A DNA stretch of 15,148 bases from an uncultured Fidelibacterota bacterium (GTDB lineage: Bacteria > Fidelibacterota > Marinisomatia > SCGC-AAA003-L08 > D37C17), in assembly GCA_913049525.1 (NCBI GenBank), contig CAJWYZ010000016.1:1-15148 (forward strand), read 5' to 3'. Position numbers and translations under genes: made by a program. The first letter of the stretch is position 1. Each line of letters begins with the position of its first letter. Positions 1 to 7,539 of the stretch are shown here, in pieces. The notes beneath the pieces are model-generated. The model saw nothing but the letters and a program-made list of their open reading frames with translations. It did no database searches and was not told the origin of the DNA.

Positions 1-1213
1 CGAAAGCTATTACCCAGAGAGGATCACCCATCAGTTTTAGTTCTGAGATTTCATTGATGCCTTGTTTAATTACTTCTGCTGTTGTCAAGATTTGTTTCAC
101 CGATTCCAGATATCCATCTTCTCCCATAGAAAGCAATGCAGCCCAACAGGCGGCGCTTAGGGCTCCAGGGCGGCTTCCGGCAAAAGTGGGGGAGAAATAC
201 AACCCTCCGGGCCAATCTGCAATAGTATAATACTGGTAACGCCTCAGTTCTGGAGTGCGATAGAGAATTACCGATGTCCCTTTGGCGGCATAGCCAAATT
301 TATGGGTATCGGCAGAAATAGAGGTTACTCCCGGTAATCGGAAATCAAATTCTGGAACAGGATACCCCAGCCTCTCAGCCCAGGGAAGAACGAATCCGCC
401 TAGACAAGCATCTACATGAAAACAAATTCCTCTTTCACGGGCAATTTCAGACATCTCTTTTATGGGGTCTACAATACCATGAGGGAAATTGGGTGCTGAC
501 CCCACTATACAAATGGTATTTCCATTAGCAGCTTTTCGCACTGCATTAATATCTGCTTGGTAATTTTCATCAATAGGGACTCGTTTAATTTTAATTTTGA
601 AGTATTCGCCCGCCTTATCAAAAGCAGCGTGGGCTGTCACAGGTAGCACAATATTGGGTCGTCGAATTCCGTTTACCACCTGGGCTCTGTCTCGATAAGT
701 TTTCATGGCCAGCAGAATACTCTCTGTTCCACCTGATGTGACCACTCCACATACCTCATTATCGGTTTTATCTGCACCCAGCATATGGGCAGTCATGGAT
801 GCTATCTCAGCTTCAAATTTACTGGCACTGGGGAATAGATCAGAATGTAGAGGGTTATTCTGTGACTGTAGGGCATATACTTCATTTAAGAAATGAATGT
901 GATCAGAATCCCCATGATACACTGCACCGGATACCAGTCCATCCTTCCAGCGTTTTTCTTCCAAAGCTGAGATATTTTTCAATTCATCCAAAATTACGCT
1001 TCGATCAATACCCGATTCAGGCAGTTTAGCATGGGATTGAAATTCTCCCGAATAAGGTTTGACCATTGATTCTAGGTCGCTGGCCATAGATTCTGTTTGC
1101 TTATTAATCTCTTTTTTCACTGAAGGTAGTTTACGTATCCACTTCTCCATAAAATGGATAAGTCCATTTGGCATCCATTTTACTTTCTCAATCATTTGAT
1201 CCATGTTAGTCAT
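1..1213 (-). CDS. Sphingosine-1-phosphate lyase-like PLP enzyme (C-terminus cut by window edge)
   Basis: A PLP-dependent aldolase of the group II decarboxylase fold, predicted to split phosphorylated sphingoid bases into a long-chain aldehyde and phosphoethanolamine. I translated 404 codons from ATG at 1213. Seen: TSGGTESI (Gly161-Ser165 around the phosphate-binding turn), [28 protein letters not shown], and SADTHKFG with the Schiff-base lysine at Lys305. It also has [18 protein letters not shown], a signature of S1P lyases (yeast Dpl1, human SGPL1) rather than glutamate or tyrosine decarboxylases. The eukaryotic N-terminal membrane anchor is missing; the first 55 residues look like charged amphipathic helix, so a soluble or peripheral enzyme is likely. 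The start is fixed by AGGTGA seven bases upstream and by TAATG overlap with the lipid kinase gene. Roughly the last fifth of the protein lies beyond base 1. Family assignment is strong; the true substrate is inferred. Confidence 0.88.
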   Translation of the reverse strand, partial: MTNMDQMIEKVKWMPNGLIHFMEKWIRKLPSVKKEINKQTESMASDLESMVKPYSGEFQSHAKLPESGIDRSVILDELKNISALEEKRWKDGLVSGAVYHGDSDHIHFLNEVYALQSQNNPLHSDLFPSASKFEAEIASMTAHMLGADKTDNEVCGVVTSGGTESILLAMKTYRDRAQVVNGIRRPNIVLPVTAHAAFDKAGEYFKIKIKRVPIDENYQADINAVRKAANGNTICIVGSAPNFPHGIVDPIKEMSEIARERGICFHVDACLGGFVLPWAERLGYPVPEFDFRLPGVTSISADTHKFGYAAKGTSVILYRTPELRRYQYYTIADWPGGLYFSPTFAGSRPGALSAACWAALLSMGEDGYLESVKQILTTAEVIKQGINEISELKLMGDPLWVIAF

Positions 1214-2145
1214 TAGATAATCACCTGTAATGCTTTAGGAAGAATGGAATATTTTATTGGTGGAGTACCAATATTTTCACCATCTGTTTCAACGATAACA
1301 GTATCTGAAGTACTCAATTTAAATTTGTGGCAGGTTTTATAATGTGCCAGCTTTTTATTTAAGACTGTTCCGGTAAAAAGGGATGGCATCATTGCAGCTA
1401 ATCCAAATTTTGAGGTCCCATCCAACCAAACTACAGACAGTTGCCCATCATCCTGAACCGTATCAACGCCGTAGCTCATATCACCTCCAAAATTTGAGGT
1501 TTTAAAAACGCTTGTATTAGATAGGCTTCGCAACGGAATTTTTTCTCCGTCTATTGACATTTCAGCATTAAAGGGATCGAACTGAGTAATAGCCTGCAAC
1601 CCGCAGATTACTGCGCCAATATCCACACTCATCTGCTTCAGTATTTTTGTAAGCCCGGTAACGGAGTTGAACTTTTCATTGGCAAAGCTAATAATGCCTA
1701 TGCTAGAATTATTGATAACATAGCGGCTGATGGGTTTCCCTGAAAAATCCTGGCATTCAACCTTGAAAATATCAATTGAAACAGAATCATCTGCTTGAAT
1801 ACGGTCCAGCAAGTTCCGTTTATTTTTAAATTTCTTTTCAAAGTCACAGCTGCTCCCAGCGGGTAAAAAAATAAGTTTTATTTCACTGGATATTATTTGG
1901 TCTTCAATGAACATCCCCTGAAGGACTTCATTTAGGGTGCCATCTCCACTAAAAACACCAATGCGATTATAGCCGGAAGAAACCGCTTCAGATACAAGTT
2001 CTGTAGCATGGTTTTGGTATTTCGTTTTTTCAGCACAGTAGGGAATTTGATTATTTATTAAGTCATTTTCAAATTTCTGCCAACGTTTCTTAGCCTGACC
2101 ATCTCCAGCAGTGGGGTTTACAATAATGAATGTTTCAGGTTTCAT
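1213..2145 (-). CDS. Lipid kinase of the diacylglycerol/sphingosine kinase family
   Basis: A 310-residue soluble kinase with the DAGK catalytic fold, predicted to phosphorylate a lipid alcohol with ATP. Seen: N-terminal strand [11 protein letters not shown] (residues 6-16), catalytic loop SGDGTLNEV (66-74, Asp68), second nucleotide-site motif LPAGSSCDF (94-102), and the C-terminal DGE (288-290) before a strand ending LPKALQVI. Length fits bacterial DgkB/YegS/BmrU proteins (about 290-315). Two positions differ from the usual bacterial motif: GGDG reads SGDG, and the Asn of GT-x-ND is Cys100. SGDG and LPAGS are also how eukaryotic sphingosine kinases read. Its stop overlaps the start of the S1P lyase-like gene, which points to sphingoid bases as substrate; this is inference from context. 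Alternatives are diacylglycerol, undecaprenol-type or ceramide kinase activity. No Shine-Dalgarno precedes the ATG. Confidence 0.8.
   Translation of the reverse strand: MKPETFIIVNPTAGDGQAKKRWQKFENDLINNQIPYCAEKTKYQNHATELVSEAVSSGYNRIGVFSGDGTLNEVLQGMFIEDQIISSEIKLIFLPAGSSCDFEKKFKNKRNLLDRIQADDSVSIDIFKVECQDFSGKPISRYVINNSSIGIISFANEKFNSVTGLTKILKQMSVDIGAVICGLQAITQFDPFNAEMSIDGEKIPLRSLSNTSVFKTSNFGGDMSYGVDTVQDDGQLSVVWLDGTSKFGLAAMMPSLFTGTVLNKKLAHYKTCHKFKLSTSDTVIVETDGENIGTPPIKYSILPKALQVII
1221..1226 (-). promoter_or_regulatory. Shine-Dalgarno of the S1P lyase-like gene, with TAATG stop-start overlap
   Basis: On the minus strand AGGTGA lies seven bases before the ATG at 1213, inside the end of the lipid kinase gene. 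The kinase stop TAA (1215-1213) shares its last A with that ATG. This selects the first of three closely spaced in-frame ATGs (1213, 1204, 1195) and implies coupled translation. Confidence 0.6.
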
Positions 2146-2155
2146 AAATAAAAAT

Positions 2156-2161
2156 AGTATA
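2156..2161 (-). promoter_or_regulatory. Possible -10 element of the lipid kinase/S1P lyase operon
   Basis: TATACT on the minus strand sits ten bases upstream of the kinase ATG, so a transcript from it would have a leader of only a few bases. No recognisable -35 lies 16-18 bp upstream. In such AT-rich DNA this is weak evidence. Confidence 0.2.
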
Positions 2162-2347
2162 TATTAATTTTTCTGCTAGATGATTGTGATATTTAAAAGT
2201 AAAGTAGAGGTAATTATGATTAAAATAAATGATAAATCTATTTAGCTGTGATGAATGAAAGTTACTTGGTTTTTTACTATAAGATGAATAATTAAAATGA
2301 AGAAAGCATGCTGACTCATGAACTTTAAAATCCATTAATCAATTCAA

Positions 2348-2376
2348 TTGTGGTAAAAATGTCATTTTACTATATT
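2348..2376 (+). promoter_or_regulatory. Candidate sigma-70-type promoter for uvrB
   Basis: TTGTGG (2348-2353) and TATATT (2371-2376) are separated by 17 bp and would start transcription near 2383, about 22 bases before the uvrB ATG. The match is partial at both hexamers and no LexA-like operator was recognised, so SOS control cannot be claimed. Confidence 0.3.
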
Positions 2377-2404
2377 GAGGGAGTTTTGTAAATTATAGGT
2401 CATT

Positions 2405-4393
2405 ATGGCAGAATTTAAAATACATTCATCCTATGATCCCGCTGGAGATCAACCTCAGGCTATAGAGGAGTTGGTTGCAGGTATTGAAAAGGATTTAAAA
2501 CATCAGGTCTTACTGGGTATTACCGGATCTGGTAAAACATTTACTATGGCTAACGTAATTCAAGCAATACAAAAGCCAACGCTAATTTTGTCTCATAATA
2601 AGACACTCGCTGCTCAATTATATGGAGAATTCAAGAGCTTATTCCCTGAAAATGCGGTGGAGTTTTTTATATCCTATTATGATTATTATCAACCCGAGGC
2701 GTATTTACCGGTGACAGATACTTTCATTGAAAAAGATATGTCCATGAATGAAGAAATAGATCGCTTGCGGCTGAAAGCCACCACGTCTCTCATTGGCAGG
2801 AAAGATGTTATTATCATTTGCTCTGTGAGCTGTATTTATGGTATTGGCTCGCCTGAAACCTATAAATCTATGTTGGTACATGTAAACAAATCATTGCCGC
2901 TGGATCAAAAGAAATTTCTACATTCTCTGGTAAATATTCATTATGTTCGCAATGATTTGGTTTTAGAGCCGGGAACCTTCAGGGTAAGGGGGGATGTGAT
3001 TGAGGTATTTCCTGCCTATGATGAATGGGCTCTGCGCATTGAACTTTTTGGTGATGAAGTAGAAAAAATATATACTTTTCATCCCCTAACTGGTAAAATG
3101 CAAAGTGAATTTGATGATTTCTGGATATACCCTGCAAAACATTTTGTAACTACCCGGGAAAATTTAAATAGTGCCATGGATGATATACGGGTTGAGCTGT
3201 CTGATCGCTTAAAGCATTTACGGGGAGAAGGCTTGTTGCTTGAAGCTCAGCGATTAGAACAGCGTACATTGTACGATTTAGAAATGATGACGGAGTTAGG
3301 TTACTGCTCTGGTATTGAAAACTATTCCCGACATTTAGAAGGCAGGAAAAAGGATGAGCGTCCCAGCACGTTAATTGATTTTTTCCCCAATAATTTTCTG
3401 ATGTTTGCAGATGAGTCTCATGTTTCCATTCCACAAATAAGAGCCATGTATAATGGAGACAGGTCTCGCAAAACCAGTTTGATTGAACATGGATTTAGAC
3501 TTCCTTCAGCCTTGGATAACCGACCAATGAAATTTGAAGAATTTGAAAAAACAATTAATAAGGTTGTATATGTTTCAGCAACTCCTGGAGAATATGAACT
3601 GCAAAAAACTGATGGAGTTATCGTTGAGCAGATAATTCGGCCAACGGGACTTTTAGACCCGGAAATTATTGTGAAGAAAACTAAGGGGCAAATTGATGAT
3701 TTGATTGGAGAAATTCGAGAAGTTATAACCCGGGATGAACGAGTTTTGGTTACTACGCTCACCAAACGAATGGCAGAAGATTTGACTGATTATCTCAAAG
3801 GGGTAAATATTAAAGCTGAATATATGCATAGTGATATTGATACCATCGAGCGCGTACAAATTCTTCGTGGACTTCGAATGAAAGCTTTTGATGTGTTGGT
3901 AGGTATAAATCTTCTCCGTGAAGGATTGGATCTTCCGGAAGTGTCCCTGGTTGCGGTGTTGGATGCAGATAAGGAGGGGTTTTTAAGGTCTCGGTCATCC
4001 CTCATGCAGGTATCTGGAAGGGCAGCACGAAATATTAATGGAAAGGTGATTTTATACGGAGACAAAGTTACAGATTCCATGCAGTATCTAATTGACGAAA
4101 CAGAACGGCGGAAAAAGGTTCAAATTGAATACAACAAAACACATAAGATTCAACCTCGAACAATCTATAAATCAGTAGAAGATATTAAACTCACAACGGC
4201 TGTTGCTGATGAGAGTTCAGATTATAATAATGATGATAAAATTATTATTGATGATTCAACTCTAGATGGAATTGAAACCAAGGCATCATTGGAAATACTG
4301 AAAAGAAAAATGTTGCGCTGTGCAAAAGATCTACAATTTGAACAGGCTGCAATCTTGAGGGATAAAATTAGAGTTATCGAAGAGGCAGTTTAA
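2405..4393 (+). CDS. uvrB: UvrB, excinuclease ABC subunit B
   Basis: The damage-verifying helicase-like subunit of UvrABC nucleotide excision repair. It is loaded onto lesions by UvrA and recruits UvrC for the two incisions. At 662 residues it has normal family length and is intact. Seen in order: Walker A GITGSGKT (38-45); the YYDYYQPEAYLP beta-hairpin that threads behind the damaged strand; SVSCIYG; the Walker B-like DESH (336-339) followed by PQIRAMYNGDRSRK; YVSATPGEYEL; the helicase C-terminal block NLLREGLDLPEVS and QVSGRAARN; and a C-terminal UVR motif (about 627-661) for UvrC contact. It is the first gene of the plus-strand series and lies 58 bp from purD. The start is supported by the conserved opening FKIHSSYDPAGDQPQAI. 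Confidence 0.98.
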   Translation: MAEFKIHSSYDPAGDQPQAIEELVAGIEKDLKHQVLLGITGSGKTFTMANVIQAIQKPTLILSHNKTLAAQLYGEFKSLFPENAVEFFISYYDYYQPEAYLPVTDTFIEKDMSMNEEIDRLRLKATTSLIGRKDVIIICSVSCIYGIGSPETYKSMLVHVNKSLPLDQKKFLHSLVNIHYVRNDLVLEPGTFRVRGDVIEVFPAYDEWALRIELFGDEVEKIYTFHPLTGKMQSEFDDFWIYPAKHFVTTRENLNSAMDDIRVELSDRLKHLRGEGLLLEAQRLEQRTLYDLEMMTELGYCSGIENYSRHLEGRKKDERPSTLIDFFPNNFLMFADESHVSIPQIRAMYNGDRSRKTSLIEHGFRLPSALDNRPMKFEEFEKTINKVVYVSATPGEYELQKTDGVIVEQIIRPTGLLDPEIIVKKTKGQIDDLIGEIREVITRDERVLVTTLTKRMAEDLTDYLKGVNIKAEYMHSDIDTIERVQILRGLRMKAFDVLVGINLLREGLDLPEVSLVAVLDADKEGFLRSRSSLMQVSGRAARNINGKVILYGDKVTDSMQYLIDETERRKKVQIEYNKTHKIQPRTIYKSVEDIKLTTAVADESSDYNNDDKIIIDDSTLDGIETKASLEILKRKMLRCAKDLQFEQAAILRDKIRVIEEAV

Positions 4394-4431
4394 AAAAAGA
4401 TTATTATTCTGATTAATGAAGGGCATTAAAA

Positions 4432-4455
4432 ATGGTCAATAAAAAAGCTAGATGA
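4432..4455 (+). CDS. Possible seven-codon leader ORF overlapping the purD start
   Basis: ATG at 4432 opens a seven-codon frame (MVNKKAR) whose TGA (4453-4455) overlaps the purD ATG as ATGA. AAGGG (4419-4423) lies eight bases before this ATG, while purD itself has no Shine-Dalgarno at normal distance. The little frame could deliver ribosomes to purD by coupling. It is short enough to be chance. Confidence 0.25.
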   Translation: MVNKKAR

Positions 4456-5741
4456 AAAAGAAGGTATTGATTTTGGGTTCAGGCGGAAGGGAGCATGCCA
4501 TGGCATGGGCATTTGCTAATGATGATAATGTCAGCAAAGTCTATTGTGCTCCTGGAAATGGCGGTACAAGTAAAATAGCAGAAAATATTACCATAAACCT
4601 TGCAAACCGCCAGGAAATTCTACGATTAGCTCAGGAAAAAAAAATTGACCTCACAGTCGTCGGTCCTGAAAATCCATTGGCAAGTGGAATTGTAGATTCT
4701 TTCCAAAAGGAAGGATTGCGTATATTCGGACCTGATGCTTATGGTGCTCAATTGGAAAGTAGTAAGTTGTTTGCACGAAATTTAATGGCAGAGAAAAAGA
4801 TACTTCAACCATCATTCTATTCATGTAATACTAGAGATGAGATAGAGTCACTTAAAGTGATACTTGAACTACCATTGGTGCTGAAAGCTGATGGTTTGGC
4901 CGCTGGAAAGGGGGTGATTGTCTGTGAAACAGATGAAGAATTTGAAAAGGCTTTGAAAACCATTTTTGAAGATGGAGAATTTGGAGAAGCAGCACGTAGA
5001 ATATCTCTGGAAAGGTGCCTGGTAGGTGAGGAATTGTCTGTATTTGCAGTTTGTGATGGCAAAAATTTTATAATCCTGAATACAGCTCAGGATCATAAAC
5101 GTGCCTTTGATGGTGATAGTGGTCCAAATACAGGAGGTATGGGTGCCTATTCACCAACGCCACTTTCTACTCCAGGGCTCATTGATAGAGTGGGAGTTGA
5201 AATAATTCAGCCCACATTAGATGCTATGAAAGATAGGGGGCATCCTTATACTGGATTTTTATATGTAGGGCTTATGATTGTCGATGGAGATCCCTATGTG
5301 ATTGAGTTTAATGTTCGTATGGGAGATCCTGAGACACAAGTGGTACTACCCTTGTTGGAGTCCAGTCTTCTTGAGCTATTATGGGATGCAACTGAAGGAA
5401 ATTTAAACAAGTCTAAGGTGGCGGTATCGTCCAAAGTAGCAGTGACAGTAGTGCTGGCGGCAGATGGGTATCCGGGAAAATATGAAAAGGGTATGAAAAT
5501 TAAAGGATTAGAAAAAGTGCAAGACCGCCTCGTATTTCATGCTGGAACCTTACAGAAAGATCATGATATAATTTCCAATGGAGGCCGAATTCTTAATGTG
5601 GTTGGATTTGGAAAAGATCTTAAATCTGCAATAGATGATGCCTATGATATTGCTAAATCAATTGAATTTAGCGGGAAGTATTATCGTAAAGATATTGGTA
5701 AGCGAGGGATGCAATATTTAAAGAAAGGGTCTAAAAAATGA
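4452..5741 (+). CDS. purD: PurD, phosphoribosylamine-glycine ligase (GAR synthetase)
   Basis: Catalyses the second step of purine synthesis: 5-phosphoribosylamine + glycine + ATP give GAR, in the cytosol. The 429 residues match the monofunctional bacterial enzyme. Seen: N-terminal Rossmann-like motif LGSGGREHA (8-16), VVGPENPLASG, the ATP-grasp loop LKADGLAAGKGV (144-155), AQDHKRAFDGDSGPNTGGMGAYSP, and the metal-binding IEFNVRMGDPETQ (from Glu285). A C-terminal domain begins around AVTVVLAADGYPG. Its end overlaps the sigma-54 regulator start by four bases (ATGA), so the two are co-translated. No PurM or PurN domain is fused. The start has no good Shine-Dalgarno but the opening residues are conserved; see the leader ORF at 4432. 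No purine-responsive riboswitch was recognised in the 58 bp upstream. Confidence 0.97.
   Translation: MKKKVLILGSGGREHAMAWAFANDDNVSKVYCAPGNGGTSKIAENITINLANRQEILRLAQEKKIDLTVVGPENPLASGIVDSFQKEGLRIFGPDAYGAQLESSKLFARNLMAEKKILQPSFYSCNTRDEIESLKVILELPLVLKADGLAAGKGVIVCETDEEFEKALKTIFEDGEFGEAARRISLERCLVGEELSVFAVCDGKNFIILNTAQDHKRAFDGDSGPNTGGMGAYSPTPLSTPGLIDRVGVEIIQPTLDAMKDRGHPYTGFLYVGLMIVDGDPYVIEFNVRMGDPETQVVLPLLESSLLELLWDATEGNLNKSKVAVSSKVAVTVVLAADGYPGKYEKGMKIKGLEKVQDRLVFHAGTLQKDHDIISNGGRILNVVGFGKDLKSAIDDAYDIAKSIEFSGKYYRKDIGKRGMQYLKKGSKK
5724..5729 (+). promoter_or_regulatory. Shine-Dalgarno of the sigma-54 regulator gene
   Basis: AAAGGG inside the 3' end of purD lies eight bases before the ATG at 5738, which overlaps the purD stop (ATGA). 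It supports this start for an activator that has no N-terminal sensory domain. Confidence 0.5.
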
Positions 5742-6958
5742 TTGATATAGATAAAATCCGTAGGTCCGCAGATATCATCGGTGAATCTGTAGAAATTCAG
5801 GAAATGATCGCACTTATCGGTCAAGTGGCAAATACGGATATTTCTGTTTTAATTACAGGAGAATCTGGCTCAGGAAAGGAAGTGGTTGCAAAGGCTATCC
5901 ATAAAAATAGCCGGCGGAAATTTGAAAAAATGATTACTGTTAACTGTGCTGCTATACCGGCAGGAATTATTGAAAGTGAATTATTTGGACATAAAAAAGG
6001 GTCATTTACCGGTGCATCCGAGGCACGAGCCGGATATTTTGAGGCGGCTCACAAGGGCACCATTTTCCTGGATGAGATTGGGGAACTACCCCTTGAAACA
6101 CAGGCAAAACTTCTTCGGGTAATTGAGCAGGGCGAATTTATGAAAGTAGGTGATACTAATATCATGAAAACTGACGTACGGATAATAGCCGCCACAAATA
6201 GAGAATTGGCAGAAGAAGTGAAGAAGGGAAATTTTCGCCAAGACCTATATTTTAGACTGAAAACTATTAATATTGAAGCAGCTCCCCTTAGAAATCACAT
6301 CAATGACATGCATTTATTTATTGAAAGATTTGGGCTGCTTTTCACAGCAAAAAATGATATTCCCTTTAAAGGCTTTTCCTCTGAAGCGCTTACGGTGATG
6401 AAGCGATATGCCTGGCCGGGAAATGTTAGAGAACTTAAAAATGTAGTGGAAAGCCTCTTGGTGATGAACCGGGGTGAGCGTATAACGGATGTGATGGTTG
6501 CCAAACAGTTAAAACTGGATACTTTCCAGGCGAGCCCCAACCTGCCAGTGTTGGTTGATGCGGATGCTGATAAGGTCGAACGGGAGCTCATACTGAAACA
6601 GTTATTATTTCTTCGCCAGGATGTGAATGAAATTAAACAAATGATGATGGGAAGCAGGGGAGTGCCCGTCAATGAAGTACAACCATCCAATCCGGCATTA
6701 TTTCTGCCACCTGCCCCATCAACATCTAATGCCCCGGGTACACTTGCCCATGTAGAAGATGGAGCTCTGCATGCCATTCAGGATGATGTTATAGGTGAAA
6801 TTACTATGAGTGAATTAGAGCAGGAGATGATAGAGCGGGCTTTAGAAAAGTTTAGAGGAAACCGAAGAAAAACAGCTCGAGCGTTGGATATCTCTGAGCG
6901 TACCCTATATCGGAAAATTAATGATTATGGAATTCAGAAAAAAATTAAAGAATCATGA
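5738..6958 (+). CDS. Sigma-54-dependent enhancer-binding protein without sensor domain
   Basis: An AAA+ ATPase that remodels RNA polymerase carrying RpoN and binds DNA through a C-terminal Fis-type helix-turn-helix. Seen: short 14-residue N-terminus, IIGES start of the AAA+ domain, Walker A GESGSGKE (41-48), ELFGHKKGSFTGA with the sigma-54-contacting loop reading GSFTGA (88-93) instead of GAFTGA, Walker B GTIFLDEIGE (107-116), the RQDLYFRL sensor/arginine-finger region, and WPGNVRELKNVVES (226-239). A charged and proline-rich linker (about 270-345) follows, then an HTH of the form NRRKTARALDISERTLYRKI near the C-terminus. There is no receiver, GAF or PAS domain, so activity is probably set by expression or a partner protein. 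It overlaps purD and lptE by four bases each. The same regulator-lptE order is known in Bacteroidetes; its target genes are unknown to me. Confidence 0.92.
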   Translation: MIDIDKIRRSADIIGESVEIQEMIALIGQVANTDISVLITGESGSGKEVVAKAIHKNSRRKFEKMITVNCAAIPAGIIESELFGHKKGSFTGASEARAGYFEAAHKGTIFLDEIGELPLETQAKLLRVIEQGEFMKVGDTNIMKTDVRIIAATNRELAEEVKKGNFRQDLYFRLKTINIEAAPLRNHINDMHLFIERFGLLFTAKNDIPFKGFSSEALTVMKRYAWPGNVRELKNVVESLLVMNRGERITDVMVAKQLKLDTFQASPNLPVLVDADADKVERELILKQLLFLRQDVNEIKQMMMGSRGVPVNEVQPSNPALFLPPAPSTSNAPGTLAHVEDGALHAIQDDVIGEITMSELEQEMIERALEKFRGNRRKTARALDISERTLYRKINDYGIQKKIKES

Positions 6959-7527
6959 ATCAGATAATTACCAAAATCATCATTCCCATTTTACTATTCC
7001 AAGGATGTTTGTTTTATTCAACCAGAGGCTCTTTGCCGGTACATATCAATAGTATTTCCTTAGCACCTGTTGTCAATGAATCAGCAGAATTTTCAGCTGC
7101 TGAAATTTTAAATGAAGAATTGAATGAGCTCATGGTCAATGAAAATGTGTTGGATATTGTGCTTCCTGAGCAAGCAGACAGTCGACTGGAAGTTGTAATA
7201 TTATCAGTTACTGACAAACCTTACACGGTAACCCTTTCAGAAGATTTGGGAATGGAAGAAGTGGAAGAGTGGAAGTTAACCATTAAAACGTCTATTCAAT
7301 GGCTTGACCTAAAGCGTGATGAAATACTTTTTGAAAAGAAAATGAGTAGCTGGGGGTCCTATACTCCCGGAGTAGATATCAGTACTGATGGGCTTGATAA
7401 TGATGGTGATAATTTAATAGACGATAAGGATAGTGACGAAACTGGTTCTCCTCGAGAATCGGCTCTAAGTATTTCTGTTCGCCGTCTCACGGAAGATATA
7501 GTAAACGAAATAACAAATACATGGTAA
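6955..7527 (+). CDS. lptE: LptE-like outer-membrane lipoprotein (LPS assembly)
   Basis: Probable plug lipoprotein that partners LptD in inserting lipopolysaccharide into the outer membrane. The 190 residues begin with a lysine-containing hydrophobic signal (ITKIIIPILLF) and a lipobox-like FQGC with the acylated cysteine at Cys18. The mature part opens FYSTRGSLPVHINSISLAPVV, resembling the Bacteroidetes LptE opening (Y/F-S-x-x-G-x-x-P...I-x-x-I). It continues with a mixed alpha/beta body and a final helix, SALSISVRRLTEDIVNEI. Residues 145-162 form an insert with eight Asp in eighteen positions (DGLDNDGDNLIDDKDSDE) that looks like a calcium-binding loop and is unusual for the family. It overlaps the upstream sigma-54 regulator (ATGA) and precedes asnS by 12 bp. 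Function is assigned from the lipoprotein signal, the opening motif and synteny; overall sequence similarity in this family is low. Confidence 0.7.
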   Translation: MNQIITKIIIPILLFQGCLFYSTRGSLPVHINSISLAPVVNESAEFSAAEILNEELNELMVNENVLDIVLPEQADSRLEVVILSVTDKPYTVTLSEDLGMEEVEEWKLTIKTSIQWLDLKRDEILFEKKMSSWGSYTPGVDISTDGLDNDGDNLIDDKDSDETGSPRESALSISVRRLTEDIVNEITNTW

Positions 7528-7530
7528 ATT

Positions 7531-7536
7531 GAGGAG
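7531..7536 (+). promoter_or_regulatory. Shine-Dalgarno of asnS
   Basis: GAGGAG lies only three bases before the asnS ATG at 7540, closer than the usual 5-9. It is the best purine-rich site in the plus-strand series, where most genes have weak ribosome binding sites. The conserved protein start leaves no better nearby ATG. Confidence 0.5.
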
Positions 7537-7539
7537 TAT

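Larger units (their letters stand above)
2146..2404. other. AT-rich divergent intergenic region between lipid kinase and uvrB
   Basis: The 259 bp between two divergent genes contain no convincing gene and should hold both promoters. A 66-codon open frame on the minus strand here has low-complexity AT-driven composition (rich in Phe, Tyr, Asn, Ile) and overlaps the kinase start, so I do not call it. I saw no strong terminator-like hairpin, no tRNA and no clear sigma-54 (-24/-12) element. Confidence 0.6.

Noticed and set aside
705..1029. Two short plus-strand frames
   Set aside because: Antisense to the S1P lyase-like coding region, which is unambiguous on the minus strand.
2135..2335. 66-codon minus-strand frame upstream of the lipid kinase
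   Set aside because: Composition follows AT-rich DNA, it overlaps the kinase start, and it has no motif.
3418..4080. Several 68-115-codon minus-strand frames inside uvrB
   Set aside because: Shadows of the conserved UvrB helicase motifs; Ser/Arg-rich composition and no start context.
6295..6777. 160-codon open frame on the minus strand
   Set aside because: Antisense to the sigma-54 regulator, whose AAA+ and linker reading is clear; no recognisable motif in the antisense product.
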